A stretch of 64,000 nucleotides of DNA from Odontocerum albicorne (lineage: Eukaryota > Arthropoda > Insecta > Trichoptera > Odontoceridae): contig OX463856.1 in the NCBI GenBank assembly GCA_949825065.1, forward strand, positions 17,728,632-17,792,631, written 5' to 3'. The translations under genes and the position numbers were made by a program. Below are positions 33,275-44,539 of this stretch, in pieces. The stretch's first letter is position 1; each line of letters starts with the position of its first letter. The notes below the pieces were generated by a model. That model saw only the letters and a program-made list of their open reading frames with translations, was not told where the DNA came from and did no database searches.

Positions 33275-33490
33275 TTTAAAAGAGTAATGGTATTGCAACT
33301 AGTTAAAAGAGTAATGATATTGCTACTAGTTAAAAGAGTTATGATATTGCTTCTAGTTAAAAGAGTAATTATATTGCTACTAGTTAAAAGAGTGATGATA
33401 TTGCTACTGGTTAAAAGAGTAATGATATTGCTACTGGTTAAAAGAGTAATAATATTGCTACATACTACTTAAAAGAGTAATGATATTTCA
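33275..33490. repeat. 27-bp tandem array
   Basis: Seven to eight units of GTTAAAAGAGTAATGATATT plus GCTACTA. Because 27 is a multiple of three, one frame stays open and encodes a nine-residue repeat (LLVKRVMIL). This is a by-product of the array, not a gene. Confidence 0.9.
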
Positions 33491-33766
33491 ACGTGCATTA
33501 AGTGTCATTCTTCTTCCATTAAAACTTCAGAATCTGTCATTTCAAAGTGCTAAAACCATAGCTGTGCATGAGTGTTCGTATTTTAGAACGTTCATGACGA
33601 ACAATGAAAGTACACCTTATCTAGTGCATGTGCACAATTAACGTTTTAATCCACATTCACTAATTACTTAAGTAAAAATGTACATTCGTTAGTAATAGTT
33701 TACATTCGCTGATTATCCACTTCCACCGCAACTTATACAACGTGAATAATTAATTATTAGTATACA

Positions 33767-34045
33767 CGAGGGCTGATCAAAAACTAACGATAATTTAAAT
33801 ATTTATCAAAAAGTATTTATTGAATCATAAATATTAACATTATCCCCTTCAAAGTAGTCCCCACAGGATAAAATACACTTTTGCTTACGTTTTTTCCAAT
33901 ACGCAAAACATTTGTGGAACGCACTTTTTGGGATAGCATTTAGCTAACCCAGCGATTTTTCCTTTTTCTTCTCCGTAGTCGTTCTCGTTCAATATCCTCT
34001 TCATCTTCGAGAACAGGAAAAAGTCGCAATATACATTTTTATAAT
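33767..34045 (-). mobile_element. Mariner 3' end with terminal repeat
   Basis: The left edge reads CGAGGGCTGATCAAAAACTA, a mariner-style terminal repeat, preceded by CA where the sister copy at 53234 has TA. The minus strand then encodes the end of a mariner transposase: a degraded 'CDFFLFSKMKRI', 'IPKSAFHKCF' and 'GDNVNI' region, aligned base by base with the 53.2-kb copy. The rest of the transposase and the other terminus are missing. Confidence 0.7.
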
Positions 34046-34144
34046 TTATCATTTGAATTTAAATCAGGAAAGTCGTACTTAAATGTTTGAAACTTTGCAT
34101 AAATATGTTTAGCAGAATTTTGTTAATTACAGTTTTATTTTAAA

Positions 34145-34325
34145 GAGTACCACTTGATGGGCTAATTGGTATCTGCGAATCTTTTCCAATCAACTAAAAA
34201 GGTCGTAAAGAGACTTGAAATTAAAACCACCATGTCATTATTAAAAAAAATCAACTGAGACCATACTCACAACCACAGAGTTAAAAGACATATGTTTTAC
34301 TATTGTATTTAAGCTACTGAGTCTT
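34145..34325 (-). repeat. SINE1 copy
   Basis: The tail TGATGGGCTAATTGGTATCT and CTTTTCCAATCAACTAAAAA is at the left. The A-rich linker and the head complement CATACTCACAACCACAGAGT are at the right. The A-box side is degraded. Confidence 0.55.
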
Positions 34326-34429
34326 CAAGATTGGCTTATGAACGCGGATAATTTCATAATTTTTTATCAACATACACAATTATCGACAAATCAAATGACG
34401 TTTACAAAAAGACGTTGAATTGAATTACG

Positions 34430-34685
34430 GCATTCATGACCTAGTGACAAGATGAGAATCTTTCGGCCGAGGACTTCGAGTTCGATCCCCAATGGTGAGG
34501 AAAAAATTAAGAAGGGATCCCAGTCTGAAAATTACATTTGGTAACAATACACTCACATGCTAGATGTATGCTGAAAGGGTGTCTTCTGCACCTGTGACCG
34601 AAGGTTCGGATACAGGAGATAAGATAATATTGCCGCTCTCTTCAACATGTCTGAATTATCAATTCGAATAAATTAATGAATGAAT
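34430..34685 (+). repeat. SINE3, tRNA-headed element
   Basis: Head CATGACCTAGTGACAAGATG (A-box region) and ACTTCGAGTTCGATCCCCAA (clear B box, GTTCGATCC). The body, GTGACCGAAGGTTCGGATAC and TCTCTTCAACATGTCTGAAT, differs from SINE1 and SINE2. It ends in AATAAATTAATGAATGAATC, a short tandem tail. Single copy in the window. Confidence 0.5.
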
Positions 34686-34814
34686 CTCCAATCAATACTT
34701 TTAACCCTAGATAGCCTCAGTGCAGCTCATCTCCCAATATCATTAGTGTTGTACATATCCCATAGAAACCCAGAGCTCTCCCCTAACGATTGCCGTTTTA
34801 AGATTCATATTATA

Positions 34815-34905
34815 TTACATAACACATTCATTGTATTAAATTACACCAGTAGGCTAATTGCCATGAGGCAATCATTTTCAACCAACTTGAAAAACCCCTA
34901 CACCT
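34815..34905 (-). repeat. SINE1 tail fragment
   Basis: ATTACACCAGTAGGCTAATT, GCCATGAGGCAATCATTTTC and AACCAACTTGAAAAACCCC match the tail in reverse. The head is absent. Confidence 0.5.
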
Positions 34906-35374
34906 AAAACTGAAGTGTTACTATTGCATATTAGAAGATTAACAAAGATTTCTTAGTAGTTCATCATCCTTGGTAAGTTTTTTGCGGCCCAAATGTGTTT
35001 TTGCGGTGCCAAATATGTTTTTCTGAGCAGACGCAAATGCGCAAAAAATACTTAGGCTAATGACCGCAGTCACTACCTTCGTGTTGCTACACTCAATAGT
35101 CATATTTATTTTGAAATATTTTTAATCTGTCAATTAAAGCCTTTGGGAAGAGTTTGTTTTCTAAAATACTTTTCATTAATGATACTTTTATTGATATTAT
35201 TATTAAAAATATTGAAAAACTCTTAAGTGAAAAGTTTGCTGAGAGTAGCAACTGCGAAGTTAGAGATGTTTGCATTTGATCTTAAAAAAACCAAAATATT
35301 TTCGGAAAAAGTCAAAAGAGAATTTAAAATAAATTGTGTTGATGAATGTTAAGTAACACGTGTATTGGAATGAA

Positions 35375-35955
35375 CGGTGCCGTGATTGAGTGGTTTGATA
35401 GTACAAATAGGATGCAGCAAGGATGTTTATTGTTGCCGTGATAATTCATTATTTATCATATATAGAATCGTGTTTTGATAATCTCCAATGATCATTGTGT
35501 GGTGTTAAAATTTCGAACGGGAATATATGTGAACTGTTGTATACATATGATATATCATGGTTGTATTGGCAGATCATGAAAATGAATTACAACATATGAG
35601 AAGTAAATTGTACTTGTAATGTGAAGAAAAATAAGCTTAGTTTATAAACAAATTGTATGCGAGTTTTATAAACAAATTGTATGCGAGATACGAAAACAAA
35701 GGATCTGGGAATGAATATTGCGAAATCGAAACGCATAGTATTTAATTGCGATATTTAGGTGAACAATAAAAATTTAGAACAAGTTCGTGTATTTGGGCAT
35801 TATGTTCTCGGATAATGAAAAGGCAGATTGAATTGAACGAAAATTGGCCATAGAAAATTAAGTCAATGGAGTATTTGAAAGAAATAGTCAAACCAAGCAA
35901 TATCAATATTTTAAAAAAAATATACTTGTAAAATGATTTGTTGAAAAAATCCATT
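35375..35955 (+). pseudogene. LINE-B reverse transcriptase domain remnant
   Basis: In order on the plus strand: RMQQGCLLLP (the 'GVRQGC.MSP' block), VVLADHENELQHMRSKLYL (the strand after YADD), KDLGMNIAKSKRIVFN ('gL.MN..KSK.iV'), VNNKNLEQVRVFGHYV and NGVFERNSQTKQYQ. These are the catalytic-core and thumb motifs of a non-LTR RT, in the right order and spacing. The YADD itself is lost or unreadable, and many stops are present. A 26-bp direct duplication near 35640-35690 interrupts it. Confidence 0.65.
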
Positions 35956-36367
35956 TTTTTTTAAACAACCCCAATCTTGTTGGAAAAATGGTGTTTTTTT
36001 GTTGATAATTAATTATTTTAGCGTATGTTACGTTATTTACTCGTAGTATTCATTTGAAATATTTCAAAAATTACTCGATCATATTTAACCGTAAGCCGAT
36101 GTTAAAAGTTATTTATCAAATAAAGAAAAAATCAAAGTTTGCGTAACAAGTTTGCCTTCAGACAATTCGATAAATAAGTGTTCTAACTTTTATGAACATT
36201 TTTCTTAGTAGATATGAATTTATTGAGTTTTTATTTTACTAAGTTAAGATCGACACAAGATTTTTCAAGTTAATGAAATGAAAATCTTATTCAGCTCTTT
36301 GATATCTCTCATTTTTCAAATGTAGTTTTTTTTATTATTCATAATATACCCTTCAACCAATCTGTAT

Positions 36368-36480
36368 GAGAAAATGTATGTATGTGGAGGAGGCAAAGGA
36401 AGTATGTCGTGATAGAAAAATCTAGAGCTCTAGCATATCTGCCTACTCCAACAGAGAAATTTGGAAATTGTGTGAAAACA
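36368..36480 (+). pseudogene. LINE-B C-terminal fragment
   Basis: Reads RKCMYVEEAKEVCRDRKI, stop, SSSISAYSNREI, an excellent match to the LINE-B consensus 'R.CM..VEEAKEVCkDR..WRS.lSAYpNRE'. It could be the distal part of the RT fragment 400 bp upstream. Confidence 0.75.
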
Positions 36481-36849
36481 TGAAAGGAATTATTTAAAAA
36501 AAAATATTTGCTATTGTTTTTACACTTGAAAAAAATCATTTATTTTTCTGGTCCTTAGTATTTCCCATACAAGTGCTCTTGGAGTAACCGGCGATATAAA
36601 AAAACGTTTTATAAATTAGTTGTAATCATTCGTTTGAGAAACAGCCTTGTCAACATCGATAAATATGTTTATGAGAAGATTTTTCATTTTGTCACAATAC
36701 ATGTCAATTTTTAGGTCAAATTCAACCGCAAATGTACGTCAAATGCTTGTGGTCAGTGGTTTTCGATGTTTTCCGTATCTAAACAATCTCTTTGGGTCGT
36801 TAGTAATTCTCGATTAAATTCTTGATTGACGTCATCAGTGATAATTGGC

Positions 36850-37480
36850 CTTCCGTAGTGCACACCATATATAAGTATCATATAACTGAGGTTTGTTAAC
36901 GACATTTAACATACACAATCGCTTACTTCATTATTGCTTAACGATAGTAAAAAACTTCCGTAGTGCACACCATATTTAAGTATCATATAACTGAGGTTTG
37001 TTAACGACATTTAACATACAAAATCGCTTACTTCATTATTGCTTAACGATAGTAAAAAACTTCCGTAGTGCACACCATATTTAAGTATCATATAACTGAG
37101 GTTTGTTAACGACATTTAACGTACACAATCGCTTACTTCATTATTGCTTAACGATAGTAAAAAACTTCCGTAGTGCACACCATATTTAAGTATCATATAA
37201 CTGAGGTTTGTTAACGACATTTAACATACACAATCGCTTACTTCATTATTGCTTAACGATAGTAAAAAACTTCCGTAGTGCACACCATATTTAAGTATCA
37301 TATAACTGAGGTTTGTTAACGACATTTAACATACACAATCGCTTACTTCATTATTGCTTAACGATAGTAAAAAACTTCCGTAGTGCACACCATATTTAAG
37401 TATCGTATAACTGAGGTTTGTTAACGACATTTAACATACACAATCGCTTACTTCATTATTGCTTAACGATAGTAAAAAAC
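36850..37480. repeat. 105-bp satellite-like array, six copies
   Basis: Units begin CTTCCGTAGTGCACACCATA at 36850, 36955, 37060, 37165, 37270 and 37375, exactly 105 bp apart. They differ at only a handful of positions (for example ATATAAG versus ATTTAAG in unit 1, ATACAAAA versus ATACACAA, CATTTAACG versus CATTTAACA). The homogeneity shows recent amplification. No frame persists. There is no variable spacer, so it is not a CRISPR-like array. Confidence 0.95.
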
Positions 37481-37489
37481 AACTTATTT

Positions 37490-38600
37490 AAAAAAAAACG
37501 CAAAAGTAATTTAGTTAAACAATAGCCGATAAAATGCGTTACATTATTACCTTTCATAATAATATATATTAACGAACATTATTTCCTACTACTCGTAACA
37601 TCTGCCCGAGAAATACGAAAATAACTTCCTGGACAAAATATTACTTCTAAATTTAATAATCCTATTTCAAACAGTCGACGCTCCATGTCATGTTCACATC
37701 ATCAATGTACTCAAATATGTCGAGGGGTTCCACGAATGAATGGATTGAATTAAATATACCTTCTTAACTCCTACTAAGTTCGTTATGTTCCTTATTTTAT
37801 TTTATCCGCAAATATTCCTTGAAACAAACCAATAAGGTTTCCCAAATAAATATATTTTTCATCCCTTCACTTAGTTTGAAATTCATCACGCGTCAGCTCA
37901 GATACGTTAAACGAAAATTCGGGTCGAAACTAGCGAAAAGGTTATGTGACATATAAATATTAGGGATGACAGTTTATTTCAAAGCATAATCGTAAAAATC
38001 CACCACATATGGAAAATGTGCGCCAAATCAGATTTGATAGCTTCGGGACCTTTTCGAAGCTTTTTACAATAACGCTGAAATCGAAACAATAATATTGAAA
38101 ATCTTTTATTTCGTCAAACCCTCAATTTGATCTGTGTAACAATAGATTTTTTTGTATTACTATATTAAATATTATATTTCATGTTATTCATTTCGTTTTA
38201 AATAGTTATTAATTTTAAAAATGTGCATGAAACCTACATTCTTTTAGTTTTCGGAGTACACAGAGAAAAATATATATTTGACACACTCTTCTTTCTTGCA
38301 TACTTCTAAAACTAAACAAACTTTTCAGGTGTTTACTCAAAACCTCTGGAACATGTTTTAGTCATTCGGAAGAGTTTTCCACAAGGTAATTAACCCATCA
38401 GGTTATACTATATGCAACGCGAATGTAATATAATACAATATATTCTTAGATATCATCATCCAGTATCCTTTTCTGGGCAAGCAGATAAAACATAACTTTA
38501 AACTATTTTTGTATCGAAGAGGGCAAATATTTGTGCCGAAATAGGAAAGTCTGGCGTTCTGTCTTCTCTTTCTACCTCGACTGAAAAAAGGTGTAATGAT
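37490..38600. other. No gene recognised
   Basis: AT-rich filler. TACTCGTA is at 37590. No repeat family or coding motif recognised. Confidence 0.25.
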
Positions 38601-38604
38601 TGTA

Positions 38605-38812
38605 TTATTTTCACTTTCGTTGTATATAGTACAACCTGGTGGGCTTATTAACACTTGGCAATATCTTCCAATCAACCAGAATGACGCAAAAGAGACCTTT
38701 AGTGAAAACCGGGAAAAATCCTCTTTAAAAAATCTGTGTTCCAACGGAAACCGAAACCGCAACCTTCGAGTTGGGAGACAGGCGTTTTACCAACTAGGCC
38801 ACTTAGGTCATC
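38605..38812 (-). repeat. SINE1 copy, full length
   Basis: A reference-quality copy. Left to right on the plus strand: TTCGTTGTATATAGTACAAC, CTGGTGGGCTTATTAACACT, AATATCTTCCAATCAACCAG, AAAGAGACCTTTAGTGAAAA, TTTAAAAAATCTGTGTTCCA, then AACCGCAACCTTCGAGTTGG and GCGTTTTACCAACTAGGCCA. In the element's sense: A box, B box, A-rich linker, body, tail. The open frames on both strands here are incidental. Confidence 0.85.
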
Positions 38813-38829
38813 ATGATATGTACGAGTAT

Positions 38830-40180
38830 ATATGTAAATTTTAAAAAATCTGTAGTGAAAACGAATTTAACTGAAGTTAGATTGTGTATCTTTAGTCTTT
38901 TTAGATTGTGTATCTCAATTTTGTCCCTTAGCAATATCCGTTCGTGAAAATAAAAAGGAATTACGCTTATTAATTTTTTAACAAAAAGGGAAAATCGGAA
39001 AATTCAACAACTCTCATTCCTGAAACTCCACCACCAAATGGCAAATATTATAAGTAACGAGGCAGGGTCGGAAAAAATATCAATTTTCACCTCCATGATT
39101 GTGAGATCAAAAGAAGTATTGTAATGCAAAAAGTGATTCAAAGTTCTTCTGATCTTCCGAAACCCCTGATATTTTAAGACTATATAACAAAAAAATAATA
39201 TCTAATCATCTTTATTTACTCTTTCATACCACGAAGATATTTTGTTACATTTCAGAATATAACGAAACAACACGCCTTCTATCGACTTTAGTTAACATAC
39301 AGCTGTTGAAAAAGGTATCAAAGTTTAAATGTAACATCGCCTTACTATGAATTGGCCCTGTCTGACGTAGTATCTGTCCATACACCCTCCAACTTATTCA
39401 GACTGAAAACTTGTAGACCTTAGTGGTAATACATACTTGTAAGTCGTTTTTCTATCGGTGTAGGTAGAGATGAACGCAAGGCTTTTCGCGGATTAAAAAA
39501 TAAAGAAAATATAAATTCAAGTGAACTTATCATTAAAAAAATACAATATTCAACTTTTATAGAACTTTTAGTGATCTTATGTTAGTAACTCCAAAAACTT
39601 CGCTGAGGTTTCACTGTATAATCTCTCATATCATGCAATCTTAGGAAGCCTTTCGAAACCACTCTTTAAAAGTTCTCAGCCACCTGTTACTGTTACTCCA
39701 GAAAAAGGTCTGCGATAAAACCAGCTAGTCTGTTAACCTCATCAAATTAACTAAGTTTTGAGTATTAATCCAGTCGTTAATGAATCCACTGGAAAAAAAC
39801 TAATGATCCATTATCTTTGGTTAAAAATCTTTCGAAGTTTTAACCATGTTTTTGTGACTCGAATCCGATGCTTTGAGAACGTCGAAGCTCTCATCTTCAA
39901 AAATTCTTGATAATCTACGATGCACACACAATGTTGCTTGTCCTTTAGTGTGAACCCAATAGTCGCGACCGTAACATGAAGGTCTACACCCATCCTCATA
40001 CGCGACTTTTATGCACACACAATTAAGTCACAAAGACATGTTATAAACTCCAAACAATATTTTACATGACCTATCAATGTCACCACTTACTTTACACACT
40101 CCGGTGTGGCGCAAACAGGGGAGGATTCTCATCTTGAAACAACTTGTTCATAAAAGTATGAGTAAATCTAATTTTGCATG
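38830..40180. other. No gene recognised
   Basis: Two overlapping minus-strand frames at 39811-40018 (62 and 65 codons) have balanced composition but no motif I know. They may be a transposon scrap. The rest is AT-rich. Confidence 0.25.
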
Positions 40181-40184
40181 TGTA

Positions 40185-40370
40185 TAATTTTTTTATTTTT
40201 TTAAAAGAATAGAAATGACCAAAATCACAGGTAACCTTATACCCTCGATTACTAGGCGGAAAAAATATCTGTGTCGTTCGAGGGGAGTATCACAGCGCGA
40301 GGTTCAAACCGACGACCTTCCGCACGAAAGTCCAGTGCGTTACCTCGTGGCCATGCACCTCATAATTGCA
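40185..40370 (-). repeat. SINE2 copy
   Basis: In the minus sense: CATGGCCACGAGGTAACGCA (A-box region), then GTCGTCGGTTTGAACCTCGC (B box), then body TCGAACGACACAGATATTTT and CCGCCTAGTAATCGAGGGTA, ending in TTGGTCATTTCTATTCTTTT and an A-rich tail. Better preserved than the 8.5-kb copy. Confidence 0.75.
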
Positions 40371-40489
40371 CTGTAAGGGAACCTCATTTAATCCTAAGGG
40401 CAGTGTGAGTGGAAGAAGAATAACTGAGTGTCCCTATAAATAATCACTACTAATAACAGCTACATCCTATGAACATATTGTATGATATT

Positions 40490-40675
40490 GTACTAGCCTA
40501 TGACTTATTTCCATGTTAAAAATCTCTTCCGACCTACCAGAAATATGTCAAAAAACTTTAAGTGAAAACTAGACTCGAATCCAATAAAAAAATCTGGATT
40601 GCAACGGAAATCGAACCCAGAATCCCCAGGGCGAAACACAATCTTAAATACCAGGACGTCAAGGCTGTCTTATGA
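40490..40675 (-). repeat. SINE1 copy
   Basis: The tail ATTGTACTAGCCTATGACTT is at the left. The body has CTTTAAGTGAAAACTAGACT. The head complement GGAAATCGAACCCAGAATCC is at the right. The A-box side is mutated. Confidence 0.7.
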
Positions 40676-41109
40676 TAATCATCAAATCACAGGCAAGCAA
40701 CAAAATTTAAAAAAAAAAAACAATTTTAAAACAGAAGTCTACAATAGAACACCCCAAAATTTAATTTTCGCCTCTGAATCGCCCACAGCGAAACGGACAT
40801 GAAATAAAAATAATAACCTTAAATGCGTAATCTGGGTATTAATTGTGGTTTACGAAACGGCAGATAAGGTAGGATGGATCTGTCTGTATTTGTAATCTTT
40901 ATTGTTAAGTATCTTGATCCTTTTTCCAGAAGTCGAACTGTTAACTGGAATTTCATAATAAATTACCACTTTATTTTTACCTGCGTTTGGCTTATTTATT
41001 TTGTAAGAAATACATTATTATGTTTTAAAATAAATATTTCTGCGAATGAAATTGTACTATTTTTATAATGGATCAATAGAGAGGTTTTTACACAAAACAG
41101 GTGCTTCAG

Positions 41110-41320
41110 TCAAAAGATTTCTTCTTCGTCATCTTCCTCCTTGCTCCATCCAACGAGTCCTCTCTTTCCAGAATTGTCTATCGTGAAGCTAGAACCAGCG
41201 CTTGGATGTCCACTTCCAAACACCTGTTTGTATTTTCCGGTCAACCTCTTAAACCGTATCATAAGTGTATTCATGATGAGATATAGAAAATAAGACTCAA
41301 AGTAGAACCTTGTTGCCACC
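41110..41320 (-). CDS. Candidate C-terminal exon, unidentified (tentative)
   Basis: A minus-strand frame, open through about 41320, reads FESYFLYLIMNTLMIRFKRL, TGKYKQVFGSGHPSAGSSFT, IDNSGKRGLVGWSKEEDDEE and EIF then TGA at 41110. The layout (a hydrophobic stretch, a basic GxY segment, a Ser/Gly-rich linker, an acidic end) resembles the cytoplasmic tail of a membrane protein. Downstream the minus strand has AAAATAAATAAG (about 41000), a poly(A) signal at a plausible distance. The upstream splice acceptor is unclear: TATAG|GTTGGG near 41325 or ACAAACAG|GTG near 41238. I do not recognise the family. A pseudogene is possible. Confidence 0.35.
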
Positions 41321-41739
41321 CAACCTATACTCCAAAATGGCCCGCATCTCGAACGCTGGTCAACATACGAGTACGTACATATTACGCTTACTGTGTTGAA
41401 TAGTCTCTTTTTTGACGACTTTCTCTGCCACCGATACTCTTATGATGGTTTGGCTAACTTGTGAGCGTAAGAAGTGGCCAACCCATTCCATCAAGTAAAT
41501 ATAACCATCGCTCTCAACTGATCGTTAACCTTATTGTAAATTAATAATAACCCATCAATATTGACGAAATCAAATAAGTTTTTATAAATATGGCACCGTG
41601 ATTATCTTTGTGCTGTTTCATGTTGTCGTCATGTTGCTGCTTATTTAATATCTCTTATGTTGTTGTGATTGATGCGATAGTATTTGGCTTTAACACTTGC
41701 TGCTCTTTTTGCAACCATCTTATCATTTTTAACAAAAAT

Positions 41740-42280
41740 ATAAATCTGGTATGTTTTAAATTGAAATTTTGTCGTACAGAAACAATATAAAACTTAAATT
41801 TTTGGTTATTTATAGTAAAATTATGAGTTAAATCCGTTACCAAAATGAAATTGTCTTGAATAATGTGTAAATTGAATGAATTGCACTGAGAAATGCGTAC
41901 ATATCTTACCAGAATAAAAAAATTGTTATATTTTTAATTGAAACGTCTTGCAGATAAAATAAACAACTTATATTTTTAGACTATTAATAATAAAATAACG
42001 AGTTGAATCCGTAACGAAAATGAAACTGAAAATCTTGAATAATATATAAATTTAATAAACGACACTCAGAAAAGAGTACATATCTTACCATTATAATACC
42101 ATAATAAAAAATCTGTTATATTTCAAATCGAAATGTTGTCTTGCAGATATAATGAACAACTTATATTTTTAGGCTGCATAGTAAAATTATGAGTTAAATC
42201 TGTTTCCAAAATGACACTAGAAATCTTGAATAATGTTTGATTTGAATGAATGACACTCAGAACAAAGTACTTATATTACT
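41740..42280. repeat. About 175-190-bp tandem array, three copies
   Basis: Anchors GAGTTAAATCCGT / GAGTTGAATCCGT / GAGTTAAATCTGT fall at 41825, 42000 and 42191. Each is followed by AAAATGA, CTTGAATAAT and CACTCAGAA/GCACTGAGAA and preceded by AACTTATATTTTTAG or similar. Diverged, so older than the 105-bp array. Confidence 0.8.
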
Positions 42281-42839
42281 GGCAGAACAATTTATTTTAA
42301 CTAATAACAACCAAATTCATTTATTTACAAAACAAAAGTATCAAGTGAGTGAATATAATGTAAATCAAATAATTGTGTTTATATTTAAAATGATAGAAGA
42401 TTCAAACATTCCCTATCAATATAATTTGCTTTGTCGTTTGAATCTGTTCAATTTTTATTTCATGTATTCTTAATAAATATGGTACATTATCTGCGAATGT
42501 TGTTTTATATATTATAGTAGTTTGAATAATAAAAATATTATACAACAATATTATTCAATAACTAGCTGAAAATCCCATCCAAGGACATGTGAAAACTGTA
42601 ACTTTACACTTGAAAACGGCTTTAATTATATAAGTAACAATCTGGAATAAAAATGTAAAATGTAGCATACGTTTATTTATTTCTATTCAACAATTTTTGG
42701 TGAAATCGAATCGGATTCTTTCTGTAATTAAACTTGATTGATCTCAGCATTAATTTTAATTTTTATGTCTGCTCGTCTTCGAACTCTTTAAAAGAAAGCC
42801 TATTGTTTTTTTAATAAGCAATCTACCCGTGCCTAATAT

Positions 42840-43090
42840 TAAACTTGAGTGGCGGGGTGTCTATCGGTGGGACAGGATGACATTTTCGTTGAAGCTTTGA
42901 ATATCCTTTTATTCGTGTTGGGTGATTGATTTCAGTTTTTACAAAGGCGTCGTCTGTGTTTCCTCACTGGATGGTGTAATTGTTAAAGCCGGGAGAAGTC
43001 TGGTGTGACGAGCAAAGATTTTTCAAGTTGTCGTGGGGAGGTTTCTTTCCCGCCGAGAGGGCTCGCCGCCATTCTACTTGAAGTAGAGTG
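42840..43090 (-). promoter_or_regulatory. CpG-rich island, possible promoter or first exon
   Basis: An isolated GC/CpG-rich block in AT-rich DNA. On the minus strand, an ATG in good context (AGTAGAATGG, about 43072) opens a 29-codon frame starting MAASPLGGKETSPRQLEKSL that ends TFSRL-like and stops near 42986. A possible donor, CCA|GTGAGG, lies further on (about 42970). It could be a first exon or 5' UTR of a minus-strand gene whose end may be the exon at 41110 or at 45652, or a promoter. It matches no repeat in the window. Confidence 0.3.
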
Positions 43091-43589
43091 GAAATAAATA
43101 TTAAATTTCCGCATCATAGCTTGTTTATAAAAGAAATTTATATTTAACTAACCAACATATATTTAGCCTTGGGATAGTTACTAAATACTTGTGTAGGTAG
43201 ATATACATCCACTTTATCTATGTTAAAGTTTATCCTTCAGACCTGTTAATTTTTATCATTATTTTAATAAGAATAATTTATGAGATTGAAATATAATTCT
43301 TATTGCCGGTTCATATTTTTCTCCCATTTCGGGGAAAAATTGTCAAAAATCATTGTCCATCACACCAAATATATTCTTCTTGCTTTTACAATAACACCAT
43401 TTGGTGAGGTGACACAGACAAAGCCCCTTTAAAACAAAAGTCAACCACCCAAAACGAAAAAAAAGTATCTTCAAAGCTCCAAACAAAACGTCAACACGCT
43501 CCGTCGATAAGCATCCAACCATTTTATTAAAAACCGTTAATTTTAATTGCAAAGGCCAATTCTAACAACCACAGCATCAATTTCATGAA

Positions 43590-43750
43590 TCAATTTCAAT
43601 TCAAAGGACAATTTTATACAGCGCCATTTAGAGAGCAGATTCTCCTCATGAGCGTTCTTACTCGGGACTCAATCCCACTTTTATTAAACAAATCATATCT
43701 GACAGCTATAGCAGCGCCGAGAGAATTATTCATAAGATTTTCTTTGTATA
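43590..43750 (-). repeat. Repeat F copy 1
   Basis: Pairs with 61398-61545. On the minus strand it reads AIAVRYDLFNKSGIESRVRT and LMRRICSLNGAV. The partner reads VVAVRSDLFSISGFSPRVRA and TLRRFYSLGSLL. Similarity is better at the protein level than by chance, suggesting a scrap of a mobile-element protein. The B-box-like GGATTGAGTCC is an alternative explanation. Confidence 0.5.
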
Positions 43751-44539
43751 CAGAAGAATTATTTGTTTTGTAAATCTGTTGACTTTGAGAGCATGACGTA
43801 TTTCAAAATTAGAACAATACTTGTGCATAAATGTGTTGTTACATTTTCACTTCATTTTAACAGTAGGATTTGTTTCATTTTCGGCTTAACAACAAATTAT
43901 ACACTAGATTACTTATAAACCACATCCGTGACAACATTTAATGTTACATACAGATATAATATTGTTTGATCATGAGAGACAAGTAACCATGAAATCGCTG
44001 AGCAAATATTTGGTTGACTCTGGATTCCATAACACCAAAATTCGCTATGACTCTGGTCATATACGCATGTGAAATATGATAATGGCTCTCTCTACGTCGA
44101 TGGTAGCTCTTGCAAATATTCGGGGCACGTGTCTGTCCAATTAGATAAAATACGTCAATGATTATTATGATATGATGAACACCTTCAAATTAAAATTTTC
44201 TCCTTCTTTCTGATTTCCTCATCTTCAAAGTTTTTATGACAAGTGATTATAACAGTTTGTAGTTTTTCAAGAAATCGTTAATTGTTTTCCTAAAAACAAG
44301 CCCGGTGTTGAGCTGTAGAATATAAGAATTAAAATATATTTCATTATGTTTTCCTATATTTGGAGGTAGGGATTTACCTTCTGACTACCAGTTTTAATCC
44401 ATATTTACATACATACCTTCACGCATATTTATTTACAAACTTCTTACTTCTCTGTTGGAGGAGGCAAAAAAGACTTTTCTTTTTAAGTGTTTCCTATCGC
44501 TCATTCGCTTGAACACTTTAGTTGCTATAGCTGCCTAAC

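Noticed and set aside
33287..33472. 61-codon frame with a nine-residue hydrophobic/basic repeat
   Set aside because: It is the translation of a 27-bp tandem array whose period is a multiple of three, so openness is expected.
36850..37480. CRISPR-like array
   Set aside because: Units are directly abutting 105-mers with no variable spacers, and the genome is eukaryotic.
39811..40018. Two overlapping minus frames of 62 and 65 codons
   Set aside because: Neither matches a known motif, and overlapping frames in one strand give no reason to prefer either.
44390..44475. LINE-B 3' end scrap
   Set aside because: Only CATACATACCTTCACGCATA and GTTGGAGGAGGCAAAA resemble the family end; too short to support.
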